A DNA stretch of 64,000 nucleotides from Streptomyces abyssalis (GTDB lineage: Bacteria > Actinomycetota > Actinomycetes > Streptomycetales > Streptomycetaceae): positions 849,696-913,695 of the forward strand of contig NZ_LJGT01000040.1 in the NCBI RefSeq assembly GCF_001751365.1. Direction: 5' to 3'. The notes below the pieces were generated by a model. That model was not told the DNA's origin and searched no databases. It was given only the letters and a program-made list of their open reading frames with translations. Of this stretch, positions 16,740 through 25,628 are shown piece after piece. The translations under genes and the position numbers were made by a program. The stretch's first letter is position 1. The number at the start of each line of letters is the position of its first letter.

Positions 16740-18803
16740 TCACAGGCTCGTGGGCCCTTCGAGGGCTTGCAACGTCCCCGCAGGCAGCCGGTCGTTGCCC
16801 CAGCTGCGCTCGATGTAGCCGATGATCCGGGCGACGTCCTCGGCGGGCACCCGCTCCGGTTCGCCGCGCTCGAGCGGGTCGGCGTGGAAGATGTAGAGCC
16901 GCGAGGCGAACTGGTCGAACGGCAGTGAGGCCTCGCCGAACCGCTCGCCGTTTCCCGCGGTGGAGACGATGACGCCGTCGCCCCAGTCCTGGCCGCTGTC
17001 GTTGTTCGGGTTGAAGAAATACACCCGCATCACGCCCTGCGGGTCCGGCGCGGCCCGCAGGATCGTGATCGCGTGCCAGCCGACGTAGCGGGCCGCGCTG
17101 TCGGTGACGGCGACGCCGGCCGGCTGCGGATGGATCAGCGGCTGCTCGCCGTTGTAGGACGGGTGGTAGCCGGCGTGGAACTGCCGCAGGAACCCGTCGA
17201 GATCGACCAGGTTCCCGGTCGCGACGTCGACGTTGATGTGGAACCCACGGGCCGCCCACCAGCCGTGGAACTCGGGGTTGACCCACCGGTGCGGGTCCCC
17301 TGGCCGCGCGGCGCAGCGCCGCCCCATCTCCGCGTAGATCCGGTCCAGGTGGGGCACCACGACCAGCGACACGGGGTCCAGGTCCATCGGCAGCGTGCTC
17401 GCGACTCCGGTCGCGCTGTCCTTCGACGAGATCGGCTGACCCTCGAAGTGCATGAGGATCTCGTCGTCGCGGGCCGCCCAGACCACCATTTGCAGCAGGT
17501 AGTCCGGGTCGTTGTAGGACCACATCGACAGCGCGCGGGCGGACTGGCAGGTGGGGTTGTCGCCCTGACCGACGCCGAGCGGCTGGCCCAGCATCGAGAG
17601 CACCCCCGCGACCAGCCGCGCCTGCGGCCCCGGCACCTCGCCGAAAACCGTCGTCAGCCGCTCCCGCGCGGCCGGGGAGAGATCGAGCGCCAGCTGGCGC
17701 CACAACGCGGGCACCACCGGCGGCTCGTAGAGGATGCCGCGGTCGAGCAGCAGCGCCAGCCCGTAGATGCATTGCGCGGTCTGCGGGTGCACGGCCACCT
17801 CGATCAGCCGGTGCACCAGTTGGCTGTAGCGCAGCAGGCAGTTCCGGCCGGTGTCGGACAGCCCGAGCGCCTCACCGACGAGGTAGTCGCTCTCCCGCAG
17901 GAGGAACCGGAGCAGCTCCGCGTGGTACGGCGACACCAGGCCGGTGTCGTGCATGGCACGCGCGAACCCCGTCGCCTCGTACTGCAGGCCGCCGGCGTCC
18001 ATCGACTCGAGCCGGGAGCGGAAGACGTCGATGCCCGGGTCCTCGCGGCACGCCTCGGTGGTCCCGAACAGGCTCGTGATGAGCCGGTCGATGCCCTGCC
18101 CTGACGACGGGCCGAGAGCGACGTCCGGGTCGTCGCGGTAGACCGCGATCCGGGTGATCAAGGACTGCACCGCCTCGACCTGGATCGGCCGCTGGCGCAG
18201 GATCCGCCAGATCTCGTCGACCAGGTTGTCCAGGACGCTGTCGTAACCGATCTCGTCGGCGAGGTGGCGGAACAGGTCCCGGATGAGCTGTGCGGTCCGG
18301 CCCTGCTGGGTGCGCTCCGCCTCGCTGGGCGGGGTGAACAGCAGCTCCAGGTTCGTCGCCAGTACCTGGGACAGGAACTGGCGGGCGTCCTCGGCCGGCA
18401 GCGTCGGGTGTGCGAAGTCGCCGCGGGCGACGGCGAGCATCCGCAGCTCGCTGGCCGCCTCCATGACCACGGTGTCCGCGTCGCCGCTGTGCAGGCCCGG
18501 GCTGACCAGCGACGGGATGAGGATCTCCGGTGACGCCCAGTCCGTCTCCCGGAAGAGCCCGGCTTCCTCAAGGGCCTGAGCCCTGGCCTGCACCGCCGCG
18601 GCGCCGCCCGGCTGGGTGAGCACCCGCCGCAATGCTTCCAGGACCCGCCGCAGTTTCGTGTGCTTGCCGAAGTCGCGGGTCTCGGCCATGGCCTGGATGG
18701 CGTCGTCGAGTGAGGTCACGCGCTTGTCCAGCGTCGTGGCCTCACCGCTGGCGTCGACGGTCGGTTTCAAAGGGTTTCCCTGGGGTTGGTCTCCTGCGTC
18801 CAC
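16740..18803 (-). CDS. Unknown 687-residue protein with a papain-like Cys-His-Asn arrangement
   Basis: I do not recognise this family. Residues 1-400 are mostly helical with no motif. The C-terminal 280 residues carry conserved-looking segments in the order of a papain-fold enzyme: NPTCQSARALSMW (Cys419), ARYVGWHAITIL (His577) and VYFFNPNND (Asn598). A cysteine protease or transglutaminase-like amidase is therefore possible, but this is inferred from spacing and local sequence only. The start is GTG, eight bases after the ATP-grasp gene, so the two are co-transcribed and may act on the same amide bond or substrate. There is no signal peptide or membrane helix. Confidence 0.5.
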   Translation of the reverse strand: MDAGDQPQGNPLKPTVDASGEATTLDKRVTSLDDAIQAMAETRDFGKHTKLRRVLEALRRVLTQPGGAAAVQARAQALEEAGLFRETDWASPEILIPSLVSPGLHSGDADTVVMEAASELRMLAVARGDFAHPTLPAEDARQFLSQVLATNLELLFTPPSEAERTQQGRTAQLIRDLFRHLADEIGYDSVLDNLVDEIWRILRQRPIQVEAVQSLITRIAVYRDDPDVALGPSSGQGIDRLITSLFGTTEACREDPGIDVFRSRLESMDAGGLQYEATGFARAMHDTGLVSPYHAELLRFLLRESDYLVGEALGLSDTGRNCLLRYSQLVHRLIEVAVHPQTAQCIYGLALLLDRGILYEPPVVPALWRQLALDLSPAARERLTTVFGEVPGPQARLVAGVLSMLGQPLGVGQGDNPTCQSARALSMWSYNDPDYLLQMVVWAARDDEILMHFEGQPISSKDSATGVASTLPMDLDPVSLVVVPHLDRIYAEMGRRCAARPGDPHRWVNPEFHGWWAARGFHINVDVATGNLVDLDGFLRQFHAGYHPSYNGEQPLIHPQPAGVAVTDSAARYVGWHAITILRAAPDPQGVMRVYFFNPNNDSGQDWGDGVIVSTAGNGERFGEASLPFDQFASRLYIFHADPLERGEPERVPAEDVARIIGYIERSWGNDRLPAGTLQALEGPTSL

Positions 18804-18811
18804 GGGGTCGA

Positions 18812-20053
18812 TCAGACGTAGAAGTCGAGCTCTTCCTGCTTCTTCAACAGGTCGCGCATCCGGTAGGGGTCATCACCGAAGAAGTACACCAGGCCCCAGT
18901 GGGTGCCGAACGCGGTCCTCTTGGTGACAGTCTCCTCGAGCGGCGTCGAGAGGTCGTGCGACTCGTAGTAGTCGTCGTCCTCGGTCTCCTCCGGGATCTC
19001 CAGGCCGCTGACGACGCGGCGGCGCGGGTAGACACCGAAGCAGCCGGCGACCCCGGACGCGTCGACGACCTCGCGCGGGAAGAAGGCGTCGATCTCTTCC
19101 TCGGTCGTCTTCGGGTCGAAGGCCAGCACCAGGCCATGGTAGGCGTTGAACCCGTATGCCCGCTCCAGCAGCTCGAACACCTTGAAGCCCGGCGGCCGGT
19201 AGGCGACCTCGCCGAAGTGCATCTCGCCGTCACTGGTGACGAAGTACTCCGGGTGCACGAAGCCGAACTCGATGTCGAACGTCTTGATGAGCTTCTCGAT
19301 CTGCGCCGTGATCTGCGGGCGGTACCGCTCCAGTTCAGGGGTCGCCGGCGCGAACACCGAGTATCCCAGCGTGACGTACTCGGAGATGTTGAGGAACTTG
19401 ATCTTCCCCTTGTGCACCCATGCCTCGACCGCGAACTCCCAGCCGTCGAGGTGGGATTCCATGAGAACCGGGAACTCCTCTTCCGGAATCATGTCGACCT
19501 CGTCCGGGGTACGGATGACGCGGTGCCCGAGGCATCCTGCCTTGTCGAACGCCTTGAGATGGATCGGGTCGTTCGGGTCACCGTCCAGCTTGAGAAGGGT
19601 CTGATTGACGCGCTTGAGGAAGCGGATCACGTCGTCCCGGTCGTGGGCTTCCTCGAAGATTCCGACCCGGATTCCGCCGAGTTGGGCGCGGCGCTTCATC
19701 AGCGCCTTGTCCCGCAACAGCATGGCCTGACCGTACAGACGCGGGTTGTCCAGCAGAACTGAGTTGATCGCCCCTGCCCATTCGACCGTTTCCTCGAACA
19801 GCGGGATCGCGACGTCGACACCCTCGTTCTGAAGTGTCTCGGCGATCTCCATGGAGCGGTCGTTGAGCCGCTCGAAATTCCATGGCACGTAGGGGATGTC
19901 GTGGTCGACGCAGTACTCCTCGGCCCACTCCGGCGCCACGACGACGTATCGCCGGTCGAACCGGTCGAGGGCCTCCACCGCATTGAGACTCCAGCCGAGA
20001 AGCGCTACATAGCCTTTGTCCGGGTTCCTGGTGGCCGATTCGCCCTGTGGCAT
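18812..20053 (-). CDS. ATP-grasp ligase 1
   Basis: A 413-residue ATP-grasp enzyme with AAGGAG eight bases before the ATG. The N-terminal pre-ATP-grasp fold (YVALLGWSLNAVEALDRF) is followed by FEETVEWAGA, the central domain with LRDKALMKRRAQLGGI, and the metal-binding end GFVHPEYFVTSDGEMHFGEVAYRPPG. It resembles carboxylate-amine ligases that join amino acids. It is not of the RimK-like type used for graspetides. It is the first gene of a two-gene minus-strand operon, divergent from the acyl-activating operon at 20577, and probably forms an amide bond in the cluster product. The substrates are unknown. Confidence 0.8.
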   Translation of the reverse strand: MPQGESATRNPDKGYVALLGWSLNAVEALDRFDRRYVVVAPEWAEEYCVDHDIPYVPWNFERLNDRSMEIAETLQNEGVDVAIPLFEETVEWAGAINSVLLDNPRLYGQAMLLRDKALMKRRAQLGGIRVGIFEEAHDRDDVIRFLKRVNQTLLKLDGDPNDPIHLKAFDKAGCLGHRVIRTPDEVDMIPEEEFPVLMESHLDGWEFAVEAWVHKGKIKFLNISEYVTLGYSVFAPATPELERYRPQITAQIEKLIKTFDIEFGFVHPEYFVTSDGEMHFGEVAYRPPGFKVFELLERAYGFNAYHGLVLAFDPKTTEEEIDAFFPREVVDASGVAGCFGVYPRRRVVSGLEIPEETEDDDYYESHDLSTPLEETVTKRTAFGTHWGLVYFFGDDPYRMRDLLKKQEELDFYV

Positions 20054-20343
20054 GGACCGTTACTCCTTCGGCGTGTGCGCTCGTCGACGGTGTGGCTGGC
20101 ATTCCGTACCCGGCGCGTACCCGGCGATCTGCTGCGCAAGCACCTGACTCCCGCCGTGGCGTCCGTCCGTCGCCGGATCTCCGGCGGGACGAACTCCTCG
20201 CGCGGCACGGCCTCCCACGCCTTGTGCCACTTCGGAGCCGGGAGGTACCAGTCGCTGTCCGGACAATTACCCCGCCATGAGATGTAACTCACCGTCGCAG
20301 CGCGGTGCAGGGTGTAATCGGGGTGTGGGAAGAGTGTTAATGT
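20005..20343 (-). pseudogene. Possible remnant of a PCMT-like methyltransferase N-terminus
   Basis: An open frame starts at 20343 (MTLTLFPHPDYTLHRAATVSY) and contains WHKAWEAVPREEFVPPEIRRR. The VPREEFVP stretch is like the N-terminal region of protein-isoaspartate-type (PCMT) methyltransferases. The SAM-binding domain never appears, the frame runs into the start of the ATP-grasp gene, and the third codon is TTA. Either this is a decayed gene or the match is chance. No ribosome site was seen. Confidence 0.3.
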
Positions 20344-20576
20344 CATGTGTCGGCGCAAGCCTCAAGCAGTAAGAAGAAAGCCAGAGTTGGCCGAAACAGA
20401 AGCGAGGCTTCTGCACACGGTCTTCCAGGGGAATTCCGGCCACCCGTGAAACTTCCGGGCCAGGCCGTAGAACGCCGCACTGCATGACCAGCAGCTGAAC
20501 TGCACCACGCCAAGCCTCAACGGTGTCCGCTCTTCCGGGACGCCGTTCTCCTTCGCATGCCGCAAAGCAGGAGACT
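20344..20576. other. Divergent promoter region between operons
   Basis: Together with the remnant, this lies between the ATP-grasp operon (minus) and the acyl-activating operon (plus). It is less GC-rich than the genes. A 67-residue minus-strand frame (20362-20565) lacks a ribosome site and is not reported as a gene. Promoters for both operons should lie in this stretch but were not resolved. Confidence 0.4.
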
Positions 20577-21839
20577 ATGCCCGTTCAATCACTCGCGGAG
20601 CTCGTACGCTTCGTCCGCCGCAATTCGTCCTTTTACGCGTCGCTCTACTCCGGTCTGCCCGACCGCGTGAAGGAGCTGACCGAACTGCCGGTCATACCTC
20701 AGACCGAGTTCTGGCAGGCCAACAACCCCCGCGGAAACACACTGCTGACCGGCCCGCTCGACGAGGCAGTGGTTTTCAAGAGTGGCGGGACCACCGGTGC
20801 GCCGAAGTTCTCCTTCTACACCCGGGATGAATGGAACGAATTCACCACGGCTTTCGGCGCCGGGCTGGTCGAGGCCGGGCTGCGGCCCGGTCAGCGGGTC
20901 GCCGACCTCTTCTACACGGGCGATCTCTACGCCAGCTTCACCTTCATCCTGGACGCACTGCACCGGGCCCCTGTCGCCAACGTCCGCCTTCCGATCGGCG
21001 GCGCCGCGCCCCTGGACTCGACCGTGGGCACACTCGAGCAGTTCGACGTCGAGGTGATCGCCGGGACCCCGACCACTCTCTGCTCGCTCGCCGAGCATCT
21101 GCGGGCCGGCAGCCGCCGACTGCCGCACGTGACCACCCTGTTCTTCGGCGGCGAGAGCATCTTCAGCGACCAGCAGCGCCTGTTGGCGACGGCCTTCCCC
21201 AACGCCCGTGTGGCCTCCGTCGGTTACGCCGCGGTGGACGCCGGACTCGTGGGCGCTGCCGTGCCGGGCGGCGACCCGCGGCTGCACCGCGCCTTCACTC
21301 CGCACACCGTGGTGGAGATCCTCGACGAGCACAGCGGAGAACCCGTCACCCGTGCCGGTGTCCCCGGCCGCGTCGTCGTCACGGACCTGCGCCGGCGCCT
21401 GATGCCTGTCCTGCGCTACCCCGTCGGTGACCGCGCCGAGTGGACGGACACCGCGGCCGGGCACTTCCGCATTCTCGGGCGCGCCGAGGAGGGGCTCCGC
21501 GTGGGCCCGGTGGCGCTGCACACCCAGGACGTGCACGACCTGGTGCGATCAGCCGATCCCGCCGGCCGCATCACCGGTCTGCAACTGGTGGTCCGCCGCT
21601 GGGAGGACCGCGACGGGCTGGTGCTGCGACTCGGCTCCGACCTGCGGGACGAGGACCTGCCCGAACTCACCGCGGCCGTGGACAAGGCGTTCCGGGCGGC
21701 CCGCCCGATGTACGCCGCGGCGGTCGCCGCCCGGCACGTCCACCCGATGGCCGTGGAGTGGGTGCGGCATGCCGACCTCGCCGTCAACTCCCGCTCCGGG
21801 AAGCTGATCCGCGCCATCGACGAACGTCCGCACGCATGA
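20577..21839 (+). CDS. PaaK/CapK-type acyl-adenylating ligase
   Basis: A 420-residue member of the phenylacetate-CoA-ligase-like AMP-forming family, preceded by AGGAGA. The P-loop-like motif is VVFKSGGTTGAPKFSFYT (about residues 62-79), followed by DLFYTGDLYASF, TLFFGGES and VVVTDLRRRLMPVLRYPVGD, the adenylate-binding and hinge regions. It lacks a carrier domain. The reaction expected is carboxylate plus ATP to acyl-AMP, then transfer to CoA or a protein thiol. It heads an operon of five tightly overlapping genes that includes LuxE- and LuxC-like enzymes, so its role is probably to activate an aryl or carbocyclic acid. Confidence 0.8.
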   Translation: MPVQSLAELVRFVRRNSSFYASLYSGLPDRVKELTELPVIPQTEFWQANNPRGNTLLTGPLDEAVVFKSGGTTGAPKFSFYTRDEWNEFTTAFGAGLVEAGLRPGQRVADLFYTGDLYASFTFILDALHRAPVANVRLPIGGAAPLDSTVGTLEQFDVEVIAGTPTTLCSLAEHLRAGSRRLPHVTTLFFGGESIFSDQQRLLATAFPNARVASVGYAAVDAGLVGAAVPGGDPRLHRAFTPHTVVEILDEHSGEPVTRAGVPGRVVVTDLRRRLMPVLRYPVGDRAEWTDTAAGHFRILGRAEEGLRVGPVALHTQDVHDLVRSADPAGRITGLQLVVRRWEDRDGLVLRLGSDLRDEDLPELTAAVDKAFRAARPMYAAAVAARHVHPMAVEWVRHADLAVNSRSGKLIRAIDERPHA

Positions 21840-23317
21840 GCGCGGCGAAGGGGCCTCGCGGGAGACTGCCCGTCGTCCTGCGCAACCCCGCCTTCGGCGC
21901 CGTATGGATCGCCCAGGTCCTCACCCAGGCCTCGGCCCGGATGTTCCAGGTCGGCATCGTCTGGTGGCTCGTCCAGTACGCCGCCGGGTCGGATCCGGGT
22001 CTTGCCTCCGGCGCGTTCCTCGCCGTGAGCACGCTCCCCGCGGTCGCCCTGGCTCCCGTGGTCGCGGCTGTCATCGCCCGCAACCCGTACCGGTCCGTGA
22101 TGGCCGCAGCGGCCGCCGGGGCCGGACTGGTCGCCACGTGCACCGCGGCGTGGGCGTTCACGGCTCCGTTGCCGACGGGCGTCGCCTACGGCGCGGCCCT
22201 GCTCCTGTCGGGCTGCCAGGCCCTGTTCGACCCCTGTCTGACCACGTCGGTGCCCCAACTCGTCGACGACGCCGACATCGAGGCGGCGACCGGCTTCGAG
22301 CTGTCCACGCAATCCCTCGCCGGGCTGGCCGGCGGCCTCCTGGGCCCGCTCGTGGTCGACGCCTGGGGGCTGCCGGGCATCGTCGCCGGATGCGCCGGCG
22401 CGTACCTGCTGGCCGCCGGGCTGATCTGCGTCACACGCTTCCCCGGAGCGGCGCCCCGCGGGACGGCAGTCGGGGGGACGGCAGCCGGGAGCAGCACGGG
22501 AGTGGAGGGGACGCGAGGCGGAGGAGCGGCCGCACGGTCCGCCGAGGAACCGGCGCCAGGCAGCGGACCATCCGCCGCCCCGCGTCGTACGCTGCGGCAG
22601 ATCCTCGCCGAACTGCCGTTCATCCGGCGCGTGTTGCTCAGTTTCGCCGCGGCGAACGTCTTCACCACGGCCGTCTTCGTGGTGATGCCGCTCTACACCG
22701 CCTCCGTGCTGCGTGCCGACGGTTCCACCGTGGCGCTCCTGGAAGCGGCGCTCGGCGTCGGCACCCTCGCCGGGTCGTTCACCGGCGGCAGACTGCGGGG
22801 CCGCCCGACCATGGCCGGCGCCGTCTGCCTGGGACTCATGGCGGCCTCGTTCGCCCTTCCGGGCCTGCTCGCGGACCGGACCGCCTACGCGGTGGCCATG
22901 GTCGTCGCGGGGTGGTGCGTGGGCGCCGTCGGCGTGCGGTTCGTGGCCCTCTTCCAGCGGCTCGTACCGCCTGCCGACAAGCCGGGGTTCTTCGCGGTCA
23001 TGCAGTCGCTGCTCGGAGCCACCTTCCCGCTCGCCTCCCTCCTGTTCGGAGTCCTGGGCGACCAGGTCTCACCGCAGACCCTCTGCCTGGTCCAGGCGAC
23101 GGGCCTGGTGCCAGTGGCCCTCCTCCTGTGGTGGACGGGCGCCCGTGGGAACGCCGCCGACGAACGGACGTACTCACCCGGCCTCGGGGCGACGGCAACC
23201 GGCGCCGGGCACACGACCGCGCCGGACACCTCCGCCGCTGCGCCCACCTCAGTCCCGACTCCCACCGCCGCCGCGACCGCGACCGCCACCGCCACCGCTG
23301 AAGGAGGAGCACGATGA
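21836..23317 (+). CDS. MFS transporter with low-complexity C-terminal tail
   Basis: A 493-residue major-facilitator protein whose ATG overlaps the previous stop. About 12 hydrophobic helices are visible, with a long hydrophilic loop between helices 6 and 7 (Gly/Ala/Arg-rich, near residues 205-245), matching the DHA3-like drug-efflux pattern. The last 50 residues are Thr/Ala/Pro repeats (encoded by repeated GCGACC and GCCACC units near 23270-23300). It probably exports the product or a precursor. It is one of at least four MFS genes in this cluster. Confidence 0.85.
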   Translation: MSAAKGPRGRLPVVLRNPAFGAVWIAQVLTQASARMFQVGIVWWLVQYAAGSDPGLASGAFLAVSTLPAVALAPVVAAVIARNPYRSVMAAAAAGAGLVATCTAAWAFTAPLPTGVAYGAALLLSGCQALFDPCLTTSVPQLVDDADIEAATGFELSTQSLAGLAGGLLGPLVVDAWGLPGIVAGCAGAYLLAAGLICVTRFPGAAPRGTAVGGTAAGSSTGVEGTRGGGAAARSAEEPAPGSGPSAAPRRTLRQILAELPFIRRVLLSFAAANVFTTAVFVVMPLYTASVLRADGSTVALLEAALGVGTLAGSFTGGRLRGRPTMAGAVCLGLMAASFALPGLLADRTAYAVAMVVAGWCVGAVGVRFVALFQRLVPPADKPGFFAVMQSLLGATFPLASLLFGVLGDQVSPQTLCLVQATGLVPVALLLWWTGARGNAADERTYSPGLGATATGAGHTTAPDTSAAAPTSVPTPTAAATATATATAEGGAR

Positions 23318-24465
23318 CCGTCACGATCACTCCCGCCGTCCTCCAGGACGTCGCGGAACTGCGGCAGTTGTACTTCGAGGTCTACGGCCACGGATACCCG
23401 GTGCCGCTCGGCAGCGACCCCGCGGAGATGCGGCGGCTCATCACCGATCCGCACACCCACTGGCTCGTCGCACGCAAGCCCGGCGCCGGGGAACTGGCCG
23501 GCTCCGTGGTCGTACAGGCCGATCCCGGGAGCCGGATCGGCAAGCTCGTCGGACTCGCCGTCCACCCCGTCCACCGCGAGGGGGGACTGGCCGGCCGGCT
23601 GACCGGCGCGGTCTGCGGCGCCGCACTGGCCACCGGTTCCCTCGACTCGATCTACTCGACGGTGCGGGTGGTGACCGAAGGCCCCCAGCACATCGTGGTG
23701 CGCAACGGTTTCCGCCCCCTGGGGTTGATGCCCAACGCCGTCGAAGTGGCGGGCTGCGAAAGCCTCGCCCTCTTCGCCCGCTACGCCGACGACGTACTGA
23801 ACAACCGCGAGCAGGTACCGAGCGTGCCCGCCCCGCTGGCTCCGCTCCTCACCGCCGTGGAGGAGACCTCGGGCATCGGCTACGCGAGCGTCCGCCCCAT
23901 CGAGGCGCCGGGCACCGGCCTGCTCTCCGGACCGGTCGTACCCGCCACCACAGCCATGGAGACCGTCACCGCCCGCCACTTCGTGGGCCGCCGCTTCCTC
24001 GAACGGTTCCCCGACCCGGCGGGTCGCTTCTTCCCGCTGCATTCCCCGAACACGATCCTCACCCCGGAGAACGGTGAGTTCGAGGCGTACGCGGATCTGG
24101 ACCCGGCCACCGGAAGCTGCTCACTCATCGCGGTGCACCCCTACCCCGCGGCCATGGCGCACGCCCTGGAACCACTGATGACCGCGGTCACCCGTACCGG
24201 CGTGGACTACGTCGAGACGCTGCTCCCGCTCTCCGACACCGCGGGGCTCAGCGCCTTCCTGGCCGCGGGATTCGTTCCCAGCGCGATCTATCCGGCCATG
24301 CGCCGCCTCGGCGACCGCTTCCACGACTACGTCGTGCTCTCCCGGACCAACCGCCAGATCGACTTCCGCGCCACCGCCGTCAGTTCGCTGGTGCAGCCGT
24401 ATCTGAGCGCGTATCTGAGGGCCTGGACCGCGATGTACCTTCCACTTCACGAGGTTGTCTCATGA
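23314..24465 (+). CDS. Double GNAT-fold acyltransferase
   Basis: A 383-residue protein with an N-terminal GNAT domain: VGLAVHPVHREGGLAGRLTGAVCG is the acetyl-CoA pyrophosphate-binding strand-loop-helix (about residues 88-111), and IVVRNGFRPLG ends the fold. The second half (from about 190) has the outline of a degenerate GNAT repeat, with FLAAGFVPSAIYPAM. It overlaps genes on both sides by four bases. It may move an acyl group onto an amine in the pathway or use a LuxE-bound acyl group. The substrate is unknown. Confidence 0.7.
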   Translation: MTVTITPAVLQDVAELRQLYFEVYGHGYPVPLGSDPAEMRRLITDPHTHWLVARKPGAGELAGSVVVQADPGSRIGKLVGLAVHPVHREGGLAGRLTGAVCGAALATGSLDSIYSTVRVVTEGPQHIVVRNGFRPLGLMPNAVEVAGCESLALFARYADDVLNNREQVPSVPAPLAPLLTAVEETSGIGYASVRPIEAPGTGLLSGPVVPATTAMETVTARHFVGRRFLERFPDPAGRFFPLHSPNTILTPENGEFEAYADLDPATGSCSLIAVHPYPAAMAHALEPLMTAVTRTGVDYVETLLPLSDTAGLSAFLAAGFVPSAIYPAMRRLGDRFHDYVVLSRTNRQIDFRATAVSSLVQPYLSAYLRAWTAMYLPLHEVVS

Positions 24466-25628
24466 ATCCCCATCTGCTTCCCGTCGAGGTCCCCGATCCG
24501 GCGGCGCTGCCGCACGTCCAGCAACTGTGCGACCTCGCGGCACCCTACGAGCAGGGCCCGGAGAGCGATGCCCTCTTCGCCGCCGCGATGGCCGAGAGCA
24601 ACTCCTGGCATGCCCGACGCTCCCCGTTCTTCAAGTCGTTGCTCACCGACGAGCCCGGGACGCCGTCCCCCGGCGTGGGCCCGGACGTCCGCGCCCCGCT
24701 GGTGCACGCCAACTTCTTCAAGCGCCACGAGGTGCTCTCCATCCCCCGGGACGAGGTCTTTCTCCACCTCACTTCCTCCGGCACCACCGGTCAGAAATCG
24801 CAGATGTTCTTCGACGAGTGGACCATCCGCTCCGCCCAGCGCATGGTGGCCCGCGTCTTCGACCACTACGGGTGGATAACCCCGGACCAGCCCGTCAACT
24901 ACCTGCTCTACAGCTACGAGCCCGCACCGCAGCTGAAGCTCGGCACGTCCTTCACCGACAACTACCTGTGCGACTTCGCGCCCGCGCAGCACACCACTCA
25001 CGCGCTGCGCCACACCGGTACGGGACACGAGTTCGACGTGCGCGGGTGTATCGAGGCGCTCCAGCGGTACGCCGGCGAAGGTCTGCCGGTGCGGATCTTC
25101 GGCTTCCCGGCGTTCCTCCACTTCACCCTGGAGCGGATGCGTTCCCTGGGGGTGCCTCCGGTGCAGTTGCCACCCGGCTCGCTCGTCGTGCTCGGCGGCG
25201 GCTGGAAGGGCCACGCCGACCGTCAGATCGGCAAGGACGCCTTCCGTTCGGAGGTCACCGAGCAGCTGGGCATCCCCTCCGAGCGGATCCGCGACACCTT
25301 CGGGTCCGTGGAGCACTGCGTGCCCTACGTCGAGTGCGAACGGCACCGGCTGCACGTCCCGGTGTGGTCCCGTGCCGCCGTACGCGACACCGCCACCCTT
25401 GAGCCGCTTCCCCACGGTGAGCGCGGCTACCTCCACCTCGTCTCCCCGTACATCACCTCGGTCCCTGCGCAGAGCGTGCTCATGGGGGACCTCGCCTCGC
25501 TGCACCCCGGCGAGGAATGCGGCTGCGCGCAGCCGACCCCGTGGTTCACCGTCCACGGCCGGGCCGGAGTGAGCCGCAACCGCAGCTGTGCGGTGGCCGC
25601 CGCCGAACTTCTGAAGGGAATGTCATGA
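24462..25628 (+). CDS. LuxE-type acyl-protein synthetase
   Basis: A 388-residue LuxE-family protein. LuxE enzymes adenylate a carboxylic acid and hold the acyl group on a cysteine near the C-terminus before handing it to the LuxC reductase. Visible are LHLTSSGTTGQKSQMFFDEW (ATP loop, about residues 103-122), FGSVEHCVPYVEC, VLMGDLASLHPGEECGC and the C-terminal NRSCAVAAAELL, whose Cys fits the acyl-accepting residue. The next gene is a LuxC-like reductase overlapping by four bases. The GriC/GriD pair of grixazone synthesis, which reduces an aminohydroxybenzoic acid, is the closest known precedent. Confidence 0.85.
   Translation: MNPHLLPVEVPDPAALPHVQQLCDLAAPYEQGPESDALFAAAMAESNSWHARRSPFFKSLLTDEPGTPSPGVGPDVRAPLVHANFFKRHEVLSIPRDEVFLHLTSSGTTGQKSQMFFDEWTIRSAQRMVARVFDHYGWITPDQPVNYLLYSYEPAPQLKLGTSFTDNYLCDFAPAQHTTHALRHTGTGHEFDVRGCIEALQRYAGEGLPVRIFGFPAFLHFTLERMRSLGVPPVQLPPGSLVVLGGGWKGHADRQIGKDAFRSEVTEQLGIPSERIRDTFGSVEHCVPYVECERHRLHVPVWSRAAVRDTATLEPLPHGERGYLHLVSPYITSVPAQSVLMGDLASLHPGEECGCAQPTPWFTVHGRAGVSRNRSCAVAAAELLKGMS

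Noticed and set aside
20005..20565. Graspetide cluster with precursor and PCMT
   Set aside because: The ATP-grasp enzyme is of the carboxylate-amine ligase type, not the graspetide type, the PCMT match is only a fragment, and the small frame at 20362-20565 lacks a ribosome site and core repeats.
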